DNA of 64,000 bases from Amphibiibacter pelophylacis (GCF_037688875.1 NZ_JAWDIE010000004.1:62001-126000); one strand, 5' to 3'. Positions 54,405-63,427 are shown, counted from the stretch's first letter. Numbers and translations are program-made. Notes: a model not told the origin generated them from the sequence alone.

Positions 54405-54512
54405 CCATCCGGGGAATTTCCCCGTCAGATTGTGCAGGACTGATAGAAAACCTGCAAGACGCTGGCGTCAGCCTGCGAGCCAACCCTCACCTCGACAGTT
54501 CACCCGGACAGT

Positions 54513-55487
54513 TCACCCCAGCGCCGCCCTCTGCCTCTCCAGCCTTGCGCGGCGCTCAGCGCGGGCGGCCAGCGCCTGGGCCATATCGACCCGGACGAAG
54601 CGCGCCGTGTGGTTGGGCTGCATCTGGGCGATCAGGTCCATGTCGGCGCTGATGACGGTGCCGACCATGGCGTAGCCGCCGCCCGAGACCGCGTCACGGT
54701 GCAGGATGATGGGCTCCTTGCCCGCCGGGACCTGGATGGAACCATAGGGGTAGCCCGCGTCGACGATGTTGGACGGGTCCGAGCCTGCGCCAAAAGGCGG
54801 CGTGCGCTCGTGGAACTTCAGCGGCGTGCCGCCCTTGAAGCGGTAGCCGATGCGGTCGGCCTCGGGCGCGACGCGCCAGGTGTCGGCGAAAAAGCTCTGC
54901 ACCGATTCGTCCTGCAGGCGGTGGAAGTACAGGCCGGGCAGCACGCGCAGTTCGACCGCCTTGCTCAGGGGCAGGCGCAGCGCCGCGTCCAGCGTCCGGC
55001 CGGGGCGCGCCGCCGGGCTGGGCTGGCCCACGGGCAGGACATCGCCCGCCTGCAGGCGCCGCCCGTCCAGGCCGCCAAAAGCGCCCAGACCATAGGTCGA
55101 TCGGCTGCCCAGTACCTCGGGCACCGCAATGCCGCCCGCCACCGCGATGTAAAGCCGCGCGCCCAGGCGGAAGAAATCAAACGCCAGCGTATCGCCCGCC
55201 TGCACCGCAAAGCTGGTGTACAGCGGCACCTCGGCGCCGTTCAGGCGCGGCACGCACTGAGCGCCCGTCAGAGCCACCAAGGCGGGCGCGTCAAAGCGCA
55301 GCTCGGGCGCCATCAGCGTACATTCCAGCACCGCTGCGCCGTCCGGGTTGCCGACCAGCGCGTTGGCCTGCTGATAGTTTTCCTGGTCCATGGCGCCTGA
55401 CAGCGGAATCCCCAGGTGGTAATAACCGGGACGGCCCGCGTCCTGGACGGTGGTGGCCAGACCGGGCTTGATGATCTCAATCGCCAT
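54513..55487 (-). CDS. pxpC: 5-oxoprolinase subunit C / biotin-dependent carboxyltransferase family
   Basis: A 324-residue subunit of the PxpABC ATP-dependent 5-oxoprolinase, homologous to the C-terminal part of urea amidolyase. VQDAGRPGYYHLGIPLSGAM near residue 16, LRFDAPALVALTGAQ and PIILHRDAVSGGGYAMVGTV are typical. The last gene of the operon, it overlaps pxpB by 11 nt. Confidence 0.9.
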   Translation of the reverse strand: MAIEIIKPGLATTVQDAGRPGYYHLGIPLSGAMDQENYQQANALVGNPDGAAVLECTLMAPELRFDAPALVALTGAQCVPRLNGAEVPLYTSFAVQAGDTLAFDFFRLGARLYIAVAGGIAVPEVLGSRSTYGLGAFGGLDGRRLQAGDVLPVGQPSPAARPGRTLDAALRLPLSKAVELRVLPGLYFHRLQDESVQSFFADTWRVAPEADRIGYRFKGGTPLKFHERTPPFGAGSDPSNIVDAGYPYGSIQVPAGKEPIILHRDAVSGGGYAMVGTVISADMDLIAQMQPNHTARFVRVDMAQALAARAERRARLERQRAALG

Positions 55488-56373
55488 GGAGCACCTGCAG
55501 CAGTTTCTGGTTGTAGGAATCCGGGGCGGCCAGAAATTCCGGCAGCGAGAAAGTCACCGGACGCATGGGCAGCGTATAAGTGCCCGCTTCGACTTCGGCC
55601 AGGATGCGGTCATATTCGGCGCGGTCGATGGGTTTCCATTTGACGATATCGCCAGGTTTGAAAAACACCATCATGTCTTTCAGATAAGGCAGTTTCTGCG
55701 CCGGATCGAATATCGGTGCGGGCGTCACGCCAAACATCTGATAACCGCCCGCGCCACGCACCGAATAGATGCAGCTGAAGCAGCCGCCATAACCCAGCGT
55801 CAGTTTGGGCGTATCGGTGCGCGGGCTGAGGTATTTGGGCACTTCCAGCTGGCGCTCGCGCTCAACCATCTGGAAGAGAAACGGCAAGCCGGCCACAAAG
55901 CCGACCATGGAAACAAACCACGGCGCGCTGGAATGCGCTTCGATGAAATCTGCCACCGAGCTGAAATGGTTGATGCGCGCGGCATATTCCAGATCGGTGC
56001 TGGACGGGTCCTGGTGGCGCTCGCGAAAGCGCATCAGGGTTTCGTGCGTCCAGGGGTCGTTGTAGAGCACCGGCACCTCGATGATGCGCGTGGCCAGATC
56101 GCCTGGCGCGTCGCCGACCGACTGCTCGATCTCCTGCATCACCCGCACCATGTCGTCCGGCGCGATCACGTCCGGGTCAAAGCGGACCTGGAAAGAGGCG
56201 TTGGCCGGGCAGATTTCGCTCACGCCCGGCAGGGCGCGCTCGCGCAGCGCGGTGCAGATCGCCATGCCTTTGAAGAAGGCGGGCAGCGACATGGATTCGC
56301 TGATTTCGACGAAAACGTGCTCGTCGCCGCCAAAGGTGTAGCGGCTGGGGGCCGCTGCGGGGGTGGGACTCAT
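55477..56373 (-). CDS. pxpB: 5-oxoprolinase subunit B / allophanate hydrolase subunit 1
   Basis: A 298-residue subunit with a cyclophilin-like fold. The core motifs are LLFQM-like LPFLFQMVERERQLEVPKYL and YGGCFSCIYSVRGAGGYQMF with the conserved glycine-rich turn, followed by FDPAQKLPYLKDMMVFFKPG. The N-terminal LRERALPGVSEICPANASFQ is the Glu-x-Cys-x-Ala region. Its start overlaps the biotin carboxylase stop by ATGA. Confidence 0.9.
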   Translation of the reverse strand: MSPTPAAAPSRYTFGGDEHVFVEISESMSLPAFFKGMAICTALRERALPGVSEICPANASFQVRFDPDVIAPDDMVRVMQEIEQSVGDAPGDLATRIIEVPVLYNDPWTHETLMRFRERHQDPSSTDLEYAARINHFSSVADFIEAHSSAPWFVSMVGFVAGLPFLFQMVERERQLEVPKYLSPRTDTPKLTLGYGGCFSCIYSVRGAGGYQMFGVTPAPIFDPAQKLPYLKDMMVFFKPGDIVKWKPIDRAEYDRILAEVEAGTYTLPMRPVTFSLPEFLAAPDSYNQKLLQVLHGD

Positions 56374-57797
56374 GCGGGGTCTCCTGGTTTTGCGGCGGAG
56401 TTGGGTGCGGTTTGTGCAGTTTGTGCGGGAGAAGTCAGCGGATGCGAGGCCAGCCAGGGCTCCAGAAAGCCGGTGTGGAACTGCGCCGCGACCACTTCGG
56501 GCGCAGTGCACAGCGCCAGGTGCAGCGGCGCCGTGGTGTGCACGCCCTCGACCTGCAGCTCGCCCAGCGCGCGGCGCAGACGGCGCAGCGCCGCCGGGCG
56601 GTCGTGCGCGTGCACGATCAGCTTGCCCAGCAGCGAATCGTAGTAAGCCGGGACGCTGCAGCCCGCGAACATCAGGGTGTCAAAGCGCACGCCGGGGCCA
56701 CCGGGCACGCGCAGCGCGCTGACCTGGCCGGGACTGGGGAAGAAGTTGCGCGCGGCGTTTTCGGCGTTGATGCGCACCTCGATGGCGGCGCCGTTCAGGG
56801 CGATGTCCTCCTGGCGCAGGCGCAGCGGGTGGCCCAGCGCGATGCGGATCATTTCCTGCACCAGATCGACGCCGGTGACCATTTCGGTGACCGGATGCTC
56901 GACCTGGATGCGCGTATTCATCTCGATGAAGAAGAATTCGCCCGTGGTCTCATCAAACAGGTATTCCAGCGTGCCCGCGCCCCGGTAGGACACGGCGCGC
57001 GCCAGGCGCAGCGCGGAATCGCACAGCGCCGCGCGCGTGGCCGCATTCAGCACCGGCGAAGGCGCCTCCTCCCAGACCTTCTGACGGCGGCGCTGCAGCG
57101 AACATTCGCGCTCGAAACAGTGGATGACGCGCTCGCCATCGCCCAGAATCTGCACCTCGATGTGGCGGGCGCGAGCAATAAATCGCTCCAGATACACGCC
57201 GCCGTGGCCAAAGGCCGCAGTGGCCTCGCTGATGGCCTGCGGCAGTTGCTGGCGCAACTCGGTCGCGTCGTTTGCGACACGGATGCCGCGCCCGCCACCC
57301 CCCGCCGAGGCCTTGATCATGACCGGCCAACCCATGGTTAGTGCGACCTCTACGGCCTCGTCGGCAGAGGCGATTTCGCCCGCGCTGCCCGGCACCGTCG
57401 GCACCCCGGCCGCCATGGCGGCGGCGCGTGCGGCGGCCTTGTCGCCCATGGTGCGTATGGCCTGCGGCGTGGGGCCGACAAAAACCAGCCCGGCCTGCTC
57501 CACGCTCTCGGCAAAGGCGGCGTTTTCCGACAGAAAACCGTAGCCTGGGTGGATGGCTCCGGCGCCGCTGTCGCGGGCGGCCTGCAGCAGCGCCGCGCCG
57601 TCCAGATAGCTTTTGCTGGCGTGTGCGGGGCCGATGCGCACAGCGGCGTCGGCCAGGCGGACGGCCAGGCTGTCGGCATCGGCGTCGCTGTAGACGGCCA
57701 CCGCGCGCAGGCCCAGATCCTGCGCGGCGCGGATGATGCGCACGGCGATCTCGCCCCGGTTGGCGACCAGCACAGTGTCGAAGCGGTCCTGCGCCAT
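56370..57797 (-). CDS. accC: Biotin carboxylase (AccC-like)
   Basis: A 475-residue ATP-grasp enzyme that carboxylates biotin on the carrier protein. TVLVANRGEIAVRIIRAAQD at the start, MIKASAGGGGRGIRVANDAT near residue 158, and IEMNTRIQVEHPVTEMVTGV near 285 are diagnostic. The C-terminus carries a 25-residue extension rich in Ala/Pro/Thr. It is encoded between a small BCCP and pxpB, so it likely serves this operon rather than fatty-acid synthesis. The ATG at 57797 is preferred over an upstream GTG. Confidence 0.88.
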   Translation of the reverse strand: MAQDRFDTVLVANRGEIAVRIIRAAQDLGLRAVAVYSDADADSLAVRLADAAVRIGPAHASKSYLDGAALLQAARDSGAGAIHPGYGFLSENAAFAESVEQAGLVFVGPTPQAIRTMGDKAAARAAAMAAGVPTVPGSAGEIASADEAVEVALTMGWPVMIKASAGGGGRGIRVANDATELRQQLPQAISEATAAFGHGGVYLERFIARARHIEVQILGDGERVIHCFERECSLQRRRQKVWEEAPSPVLNAATRAALCDSALRLARAVSYRGAGTLEYLFDETTGEFFFIEMNTRIQVEHPVTEMVTGVDLVQEMIRIALGHPLRLRQEDIALNGAAIEVRINAENAARNFFPSPGQVSALRVPGGPGVRFDTLMFAGCSVPAYYDSLLGKLIVHAHDRPAALRRLRRALGELQVEGVHTTAPLHLALCTAPEVVAAQFHTGFLEPWLASHPLTSPAQTAQTAPNSAAKPGDPA

Positions 57798-57805
57798 CGT
57801 GCGCC

Positions 57806-58054
57806 TCACGCCAGCTTCAGCACGGCCAGCACCTGGCCCGGATCGACGGGCTCGCCGCTGGGCGCCGGGAAGGACAGCACGGTGCCCGCCGCGTCGGCGG
57901 TGATTTCGCTGAACTGCTTCATCACCTCGACCAGGCCAATCACATCGCCGACGGCAACGGCATCGCCTTCGGATTTGAAGGGCGGCGCCTCGGGGCTGGG
58001 GCTGCGGTAAAAAGTGCCCGGCAAGGGGCTGAGAATTTCGTGGGTGGCAGACAT
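57806..58054 (-). CDS. accB: Short biotin carboxyl carrier protein
   Basis: An 82-residue biotinyl-domain protein, shorter than a full AccB (about 150), lacking the N-terminal extension. The biotinylation site is Lys46 in VEVMKQF, a variant of the usual EAMKM. It pairs with the adjacent AccC, which begins 8 bp later. Both probably act with PxpBC. Confidence 0.88.
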   Translation of the reverse strand: MSATHEILSPLPGTFYRSPSPEAPPFKSEGDAVAVGDVIGLVEVMKQFSEITADAAGTVLSFPAPSGEPVDPGQVLAVLKLA

Positions 58055-58073
58055 ATCAACTCCGGAAAATCAA

Positions 58074-58838
58074 TCAGGCGCTGTGCGCGGCCAAGGCAAT
58101 GCCGTTCGCCAGCAGGGTATCGCGCGTGGTCTGGATCAGGGCCAGCGCGCCGGGGGTATCGCTGTGTATGCAGACAGAATCAAACTCGATCGCCATGGAT
58201 TCACCTTCCACCGTCTGCACCGTGCCTTCGCGGCAGGCGCGCAATACTTTGGCGGCCACAGCCTGCGGGTCCAGCGCACCAACGCGGCGGGTAAAAACAA
58301 TCGAGCCGCTCAGATCGTAATCGCGGTCGGCATAAAATTCGCGCACCACGCGCAGGCCGCGCTGCGTGGCCACACGCCAGGTCACCGAACTGGCCATACA
58401 GTACAGGTACAGCTGCGGATCAATTTTCAGGACGGCATCGACCAGCGCGGTGGACAGCGCCTCGTCCTGCGCCACGTGCATATACAGCGCACCGTGCGGC
58501 TTGACGTGACGCAGCGTGCTGCCATTCAGGCGGGTGAATTCGCGCAGCGCACCCGTCTGGTAAATGAAATCGTTCACCAGCTCATCCACGGACGCCTTGA
58601 TCGGGCGGCGGCCAAACCCCACCAGATCGCGAAAGCCGGGGTGCGCGCCCACGCCCACGCCATGCTGGTGGGCCAGTTCAACCATACGCCGCATGATATT
58701 CGGGTCGCCCGCATGAAAGCCGGTGGCGATATTGGCCGAGCTGATGAGCGGCATGATCTCTTCGTCCACGCCGTCGCCAATCTGCCAGGGGCCGAAACCC
58801 TCGCCCATATCGGAATTCAGATCGATCGATGTTTTCAT
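58074..58838 (-). CDS. pxpA: 5-oxoprolinase subunit A (LamB/YcsF family)
   Basis: A 254-residue subunit. IDLNSDMGEGFGPWQIGDGV at the start, SSANIATGFHAGDPNIMRRM near residue 40, GVGVGAHPGFRDLVGFGRR and HVKPHGALYMHVAQDEALS are the classic YcsF blocks. The ATG at 58838 is chosen among three clustered starts. First gene of the operon, divergent from the LysR regulator. No strong ribosome-binding site is seen. Confidence 0.92.
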   Translation of the reverse strand: MKTSIDLNSDMGEGFGPWQIGDGVDEEIMPLISSANIATGFHAGDPNIMRRMVELAHQHGVGVGAHPGFRDLVGFGRRPIKASVDELVNDFIYQTGALREFTRLNGSTLRHVKPHGALYMHVAQDEALSTALVDAVLKIDPQLYLYCMASSVTWRVATQRGLRVVREFYADRDYDLSGSIVFTRRVGALDPQAVAAKVLRACREGTVQTVEGESMAIEFDSVCIHSDTPGALALIQTTRDTLLANGIALAAHSA

Positions 58839-58919
58839 AAGCATCACGCCGTCGTCCGGCGGGGCTGGTGAGTTGCTGGTCGGGCCAGTCTAGAAAGCCA
58901 TCAGCAATCTGAAAAGTAA

Positions 58920-58925
58920 TATAAT
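58920..58925 (+). promoter_or_regulatory. Possible -10 element in the pxpA-lysR divergent region
   Basis: A TATAAT lies 43 bp before the lysR start in a 129-bp AT-rich divergent gap. No good -35 partner is visible on the plus strand. LysR-type T-N11-A sites are likely here, but I could not choose one. Confidence 0.3.
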
Positions 58926-58967
58926 CAGAAAGCTCGTTATCTTATTTTCCAACACCCAGGGTTAACC

Positions 58968-59918
58968 ATGAGTTTCTCTCTGCGTCAGCTCAGATACTTC
59001 ACGGCAGTGGCCGAACTGGGGCGGATCTCGCAGGCGGCGATCCAGCTCAATATCTCGCAATCGGCCGTCACCACCGCCGTGCAGGAGCTGGAAGCGCTGC
59101 TCGGGCAAGCGCTCTTCGAGCGCCATTCCTGGGGCGTGGAGCTGACCGAAATGGGGCGACGCTTCCTGAGCCACGCCTACACCGTGCAGGGCGCGGTCGA
59201 TGACGCCCTGCGCCTGACCCCGCCTGAAACGCCCGTGACGGGCACGCTGGTACTGGCGGCCAGTTACACGGTGCTGGGGTATTTCCTGCCGCACCATTTA
59301 CAGCGCTTCGAGCAACGCCACCCCGGCATCGATATTCAGGTGCACGAGGTAGCGCGCTCGGGCATTGAATCAGGGCTGATGTCCGGGCAGTATGATCTGG
59401 GCGTCCTTCTGACCTCGAATGCCGCCCTGCCCGATCTGACGCTGGAAACTTTTTTTGGCTCGCAGCGGCGTTTGTGGGTGGCCGCCCGGCACCCGCTGCT
59501 GGATCGCGCCGATATCACCCTGGCCGACGTGGCGCAGCAGCCCTATATCATGCTGACGGTGGACGAAGCCGACGTCACCACGCTCAAATACTGGTCGAAT
59601 ACCCCGTGGACGCCCAAAGTGCGGCTGTGTACCAGCTCGGTCGAAGCGGTGCGCAGCATGGTCGCCAATGGCCAAGGCGTGACGATCCTGTCGGATATGG
59701 TTTACCGCCCCTGGTCGCTGGAAGGCGGCCGCATTGAAACCCTGAATCTCACCGAAACCATACCCACCATGAATATTGGCCTGGGCTGGCGGCGAGGTCA
59801 GGAACACAGCCCGGCGATGAAAGCCTTCCGGGATTATTTCAAGCAGGTGTTTCAGTATCCGGCAGCGGGAAAAACCGGGAAACCCGTAAAACCGGCCAGC
59901 GGACGCGGGCACCCATAA
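58968..59918 (+). CDS. LysR-family transcriptional regulator
   Basis: A 316-residue regulator. The N-terminal winged HTH is LRQLRYFTAVAELGRISQAA and LNISQSAVTTAVQELEALLG. The C-terminal substrate-binding domain starts around residue 90 with GTLVLAASYTVLGYFLP. Divergently placed from pxpA, it is the likely activator of the 5-oxoprolinase operon. Its inducer is unknown. A shared terminator separates it from the convergent secreted-protein gene. Confidence 0.92.
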   Translation: MSFSLRQLRYFTAVAELGRISQAAIQLNISQSAVTTAVQELEALLGQALFERHSWGVELTEMGRRFLSHAYTVQGAVDDALRLTPPETPVTGTLVLAASYTVLGYFLPHHLQRFEQRHPGIDIQVHEVARSGIESGLMSGQYDLGVLLTSNAALPDLTLETFFGSQRRLWVAARHPLLDRADITLADVAQQPYIMLTVDEADVTTLKYWSNTPWTPKVRLCTSSVEAVRSMVANGQGVTILSDMVYRPWSLEGGRIETLNLTETIPTMNIGLGWRRGQEHSPAMKAFRDYFKQVFQYPAAGKTGKPVKPASGRGHP

Positions 59919-59945
59919 AAAATGGCCCCGAAGGGCCATTTCATT
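59915..59945 (-). terminator. Terminator between lysR and the convergent secreted-protein gene
   Basis: AATGGCCC-cgaa-GGGCCATT is an 8-bp stem. Read on the minus strand it is followed by a T-run (TTTTTT), so it best serves the minus-strand gene; on the plus strand the run is weaker. Confidence 0.75.
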
Positions 59946-59964
59946 CAGGCGCAACCGGATGCGA

Positions 59965-60327
59965 TTATTTGTCGCAGGTCTGGCCCTTGGCCACATGCGC
60001 GCCCTTGGCCTTGGCATCGGCCAAGGTCATGTACTCGCCTTTTTTGGTTTTGCCATAGTACTTGGTGCCTTCGCAGTGGAAGACCTTGCCGTTGACCCAC
60101 ACCTTGCCATCGCCACCGCCTGCAGCAGGGGCCGTGGCCGGAGCCGTTTTGGCGGCCATTTTGGACGGAGCTGCTTTGGGGGCAGCAGTCGGAGCGGCTG
60201 GCGCAGCCGGGGCCATGGCTGCCGGCTTGGTCATAGCGGCATCTTTGGCGGGCGCCATAGCGGTCTGGGCCAGCGCCGTTCCGGTCAGGGCGATACCAGC
60301 GATCAGTGCGAACAGGGTTTTTTTCAT
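59965..60327 (-). CDS. Small secreted Ala/Pro-rich protein of unknown function
   Basis: A 120-residue exported protein. The signal peptide MKKTLFALIAGIALTGTALA is clear. An Ala/Pro/Lys/Met-rich linker of about 55 residues follows, then a compact C-terminal domain (VWVNGKVFHCEGTKYYGKTK, then EYMTLADAKAKGAHVAKG) with two cysteines. Similar tails occur widely in Burkholderiales but I know of no proven function. The start at MKKT is supported by the signal peptide. Confidence 0.72.
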   Translation of the reverse strand: MKKTLFALIAGIALTGTALAQTAMAPAKDAAMTKPAAMAPAAPAAPTAAPKAAPSKMAAKTAPATAPAAGGGDGKVWVNGKVFHCEGTKYYGKTKKGEYMTLADAKAKGAHVAKGQTCDK

Positions 60328-60522
60328 GGTGATTCCAGAGGGGTTCAAAAGACCAGACCGGTCCCGAAGGGCCAGGCTCACCCGGGTTCAGCGGGCTTGC
60401 GGCTTTTGAGACCTGATTGCGACGGACGTTCAATGCAAAATCAATTCATAACAAATCATTTTTCGATGCATTGCACTATTTAATGTGTTGCGTAGCCCGC
60501 TGCAGTCAGTCGGTCTGCACCC

Positions 60523-61668
60523 TCAAGCCCGCCGCCGCAGAATCCCCGACAGCGCCAGGCTCAGCAGCACCAGCGGCAGGCCGATGCCGAAGGTCCAGCG
60601 GATGCCTGCGTGCTGGGCGACAAAGCCCAGCAGGGGCGGCGCGAGCAGGAAGCTGACGAACGAGGTCTGCGCCAGCGCCGCGACGTTGACGGCAGCGGGT
60701 TTGTCGGTGAGCTGCGCGGCGGCCGACATGGCCAGCGGGAACATCACGCTGGTGCCCACGCCCATCAGCGCGAAACCCAGCAGCGCCATCCAGGGCGCGG
60801 CGGCGAAAAACACCAGCACCACGCCGATCAGCAGCGTTACCAGCAGCGTGCGCGCCACGACGATGGGGCTGTAGCGCTCGACATAGCCGTCGGCAAAATA
60901 GCGCGCCAGGGCCTGCGACATGGCCCCCAGCGTCACCGCCAGACCCGACACCACGGCGCTCGCGCCAAAGACATCGCGCATGTAAATGGCCGACCAGTCG
61001 ATGCCCGCGCCCTCCATCACCATGGCCGACATCACCAGCGCGACCAGCAGCAGAATGGTGCGCGAAGGCCGCACCACATGCGCGGCTTCGGGCGGCGCGT
61101 CCTGCGCCTCGCGGTGCGGTGCGGGCTGAAAGCCCGACAGCAGCAGCATCGTCAGCACAGCCGCCAGCGGCACAACCAGCGCCAGGTGCCACTGCGGGCT
61201 CAGGCCCACGCGTGCGGCCAGGGTGCCGATCAGGCCCGCGCCGAAAAAGCCGAAGCTCCAGAAGGCGTGGGCGCGGTTCATGATGCGCACGCCGCCCTGG
61301 TGCTCGACCCGGTCGGCTTCGAGGTTGACGACGATCTCGATCAGGCCGATCAGCAGACCGGCCGGCAGCAGGCACAGAAACAGCGCCAGCGGCCCGGTGG
61401 CGTGCGAAGCCACAGCGTAAAACGCCGGAACGATGGGCGTGAGCCACAGCAGCACGCGCCGGTGCCCCAGGCGCTCGATCCAGCGTCCGCCAAAAGTCAG
61501 CGAAATCAGCGTGCCCATGGCCGTACCGATCAGGCCCAGGCCCAGCTGGCCCTCGGTGACGCCCATGGTGCGCTGCAGCTCGGCCAGGCGCGGGAAAAAT
61601 CCCCCCAGGCAAAACGAATAAAGAAAAAAGCCCGCGAAGACGCGGTGGTGGGCTTGCAGGGATTTCAT
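60523..61668 (-). CDS. Major facilitator superfamily transporter
   Basis: A 381-residue inner-membrane carrier with about 12 transmembrane segments. The first loop shows the MFS motif variant LTFGGRWIERLGHRRVLLW near residue 58. FVSFLLAPPLLGFVAQHAGI is near the C-terminus. It resembles the FucP/YbjJ-like sugar-type MFS proteins, but the substrate cannot be read from the sequence. It ends 137 bp or so from the secreted-protein region and starts 77 bp after hoxJ. Confidence 0.85.
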   Translation of the reverse strand: MKSLQAHHRVFAGFFLYSFCLGGFFPRLAELQRTMGVTEGQLGLGLIGTAMGTLISLTFGGRWIERLGHRRVLLWLTPIVPAFYAVASHATGPLALFLCLLPAGLLIGLIEIVVNLEADRVEHQGGVRIMNRAHAFWSFGFFGAGLIGTLAARVGLSPQWHLALVVPLAAVLTMLLLSGFQPAPHREAQDAPPEAAHVVRPSRTILLLVALVMSAMVMEGAGIDWSAIYMRDVFGASAVVSGLAVTLGAMSQALARYFADGYVERYSPIVVARTLLVTLLIGVVLVFFAAAPWMALLGFALMGVGTSVMFPLAMSAAAQLTDKPAAVNVAALAQTSFVSFLLAPPLLGFVAQHAGIRWTFGIGLPLVLLSLALSGILRRRA

Positions 61669-61745
61669 GGCAGCGTCGCCTGGACCGGCGCTTCAAAGGG
61701 GTGGATCAGCAGTGCTGTTAGCGTTAGCAGCCCTGCCAGTCTAGC

Positions 61746-63176
61746 TCAGGCGGTGCGCTCGGCCACGGCGGGCAGGCGGATGCTCAGGCAGGCGCCGCCG
61801 TCAGGCCCGTTGCCCGCGATCAGACGTCCCCCGTTCTGCTCGAGCAGGCCGTAGCTGATCGACAGCCCCAGGCCGGTCCCCTTGCCCACCGGCTTGGTGG
61901 TGAAGAAGGGGTCAAAAATACGCGGCAGGTGATCGTTGGGGATGCCGGGGCCGTTGTCCTGGAAATCCAGCACCACCTCAGCGCCGTCGCGGTGGCTGCG
62001 GATCAGCAGTGCGGGCGGTACGGCGCGGGCGCGGCTGCGTTCGATCTCGTCGGGTGTGACGCCGCAGGCCGAATCGTGCGCGTTCTGGATCAGGTTGAGC
62101 GCCACCTGCAGCAGCTGGCCGTCGTTGGCCTCGGCCCAGAGCGGCTCGTCGCCCAGCTCCAGGCGAATCTGAAAATGGCTGGATTCGGCCTTGCTGACCC
62201 ATTGCGCGGCCTGCTCGATCACCGGGCGGACGTCGATCACGCAGCGCTGCGAAGGCTGAACCGCTGAAAAACGCTTCAGCCCCTGGACGATGTCGGCGGT
62301 GCGGTCGGCGCCTTCGACCAGGCCTTCGGTCAGATCGGGCAGATCGTCCAGCACATGGTCGATGCGCCACTGGGTGCGCAGCGCGTCCAGCTCGGCGGCT
62401 GCGGCGCCGCTGTGCATGGCGCGAACGTAATCGCCCAAGCGGCGGTGGTAGCGCTGCAGCGCGTCGACATTGCCCAGCACGAAGCTGATCGGGTTGTTGA
62501 GCTCGTGCGCCACCCCCGCCACCAGGCGGCCCAGCGAGGCCATTTTCTCGGCCTGCAGCAGTTGCTGCTGGGTGCGCTGCAACGCCTCGTGCGCCTGGCG
62601 CAGCTGTGCGTAGGCCTGCTGCAGATCACCCAGCGGACGCCCGACCAGCACAAAACCCGGCTGACCGCCCTGGGGCGTGGTGCGCGGCGTGCAGCGCAGA
62701 TCGACGGGAACTTCGCCTCCCGCCGCATCCAGCAGGTGAATTTCGAGCGCCACGCTAGGCCGCGGCGCGCTGCCCGGCGTGTCGTCCAGACTGGCCTGGC
62801 CCAGCGCCTGAAAGACCTGCTCCAGCCGCTGCGCATCGCGCTCTCGGGCCAGCAGCGCCTGCACGGGCTGGCCTTCGATCTGCTCGGCGCGGCGCCCGAC
62901 CAGCTCGTGCAGCGCGGTGTTGGTCTGCTCGACGCGCCCGGCCGCATCCACCGCCAGCAGCACGTCGCTCATGCTGGACAGCAGGCTGACGATGAACTGC
63001 TGGCTGGCCTGCAGGCGCTCGTTCTTGGCCTCAAGCTCGATTTCGTCCTGCACCAGCTGCGAGTACACCGCGTCCATGCGCTGGATCACATCCAGCCACA
63101 TGCCTTCGTCCACCGCGCCTTCGCGCTCCCACGGCGCGGCGGCGGGGTCGATGAGGGGGGTTTGGGTGGGGATCAT
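61746..63176 (-). CDS. hoxJ: HoxJ/HupT-type sensor histidine kinase
   Basis: A 476-residue cytoplasmic kinase. A PAS domain (SMSDVLLAVDAAGRVEQTNT near residue 66) is followed by the H-box VAGVAHELNNPISFVLGNVD with the phospho-accepting His near residue 224, the N-box LNLIQNAHDS, G1 DNGPGIP, and GKGTGLGLSISYGL. It lacks transmembrane segments. It follows the regulatory hydrogenase subunit HoxC, so it should be the H2-responsive kinase of a HoxBCJ/HupUVT pathway that controls uptake hydrogenase genes. Confidence 0.85.
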   Translation of the reverse strand: MIPTQTPLIDPAAAPWEREGAVDEGMWLDVIQRMDAVYSQLVQDEIELEAKNERLQASQQFIVSLLSSMSDVLLAVDAAGRVEQTNTALHELVGRRAEQIEGQPVQALLARERDAQRLEQVFQALGQASLDDTPGSAPRPSVALEIHLLDAAGGEVPVDLRCTPRTTPQGGQPGFVLVGRPLGDLQQAYAQLRQAHEALQRTQQQLLQAEKMASLGRLVAGVAHELNNPISFVLGNVDALQRYHRRLGDYVRAMHSGAAAAELDALRTQWRIDHVLDDLPDLTEGLVEGADRTADIVQGLKRFSAVQPSQRCVIDVRPVIEQAAQWVSKAESSHFQIRLELGDEPLWAEANDGQLLQVALNLIQNAHDSACGVTPDEIERSRARAVPPALLIRSHRDGAEVVLDFQDNGPGIPNDHLPRIFDPFFTTKPVGKGTGLGLSISYGLLEQNGGRLIAGNGPDGGACLSIRLPAVAERTA

Positions 63177-63193
63177 GGGCGATGAGGATCGGT

Positions 63194-63427
63194 TCAGGTC
63201 TGAAGCTGCTCCCGCGACAGCCCCGGGGCGTCGGCCACTTTCTGCAGCGTCACCTTACGGGGTCGTCGGGCCGCCTCGATCTGGGCGAATGCGGCGCTGA
63301 CCACCGCATGGGGAATGGTGCCGGGCGCAAAGCCGTACAGCCGCACAAACTCCGCATAAGGAACGACTACAAAGGCCGGATGGCCATCCGCACCCAGCAG
63401 GGTCTGGAACTCAGTACGTGCGTTCAT
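63194..63427 (-). pseudogene. Antitoxin/XRE-type protein with HTH missing, inside the hox operon
   Basis: A 77-residue frame. FQTLLGADGHPAFVVVPYAE at the start resembles the Phd-like N-terminal part of a class of antitoxin/XRE proteins, and the end (AARRPRKVTLQKVADAPGLS) resembles the tail after their HTH. The central 35 or so residues with the HTH are missing, in frame, after VVSAAF. It lies 16 bp after hoxC and 17 bp before hoxJ. Whether the product still functions is unclear. Confidence 0.6.

Noticed and set aside
60506..61696. Alternative minus-strand frame of 396 codons beginning MKRRSRRR
   Set aside because: It is in another frame of the MFS transporter gene and has no membrane-segment pattern.
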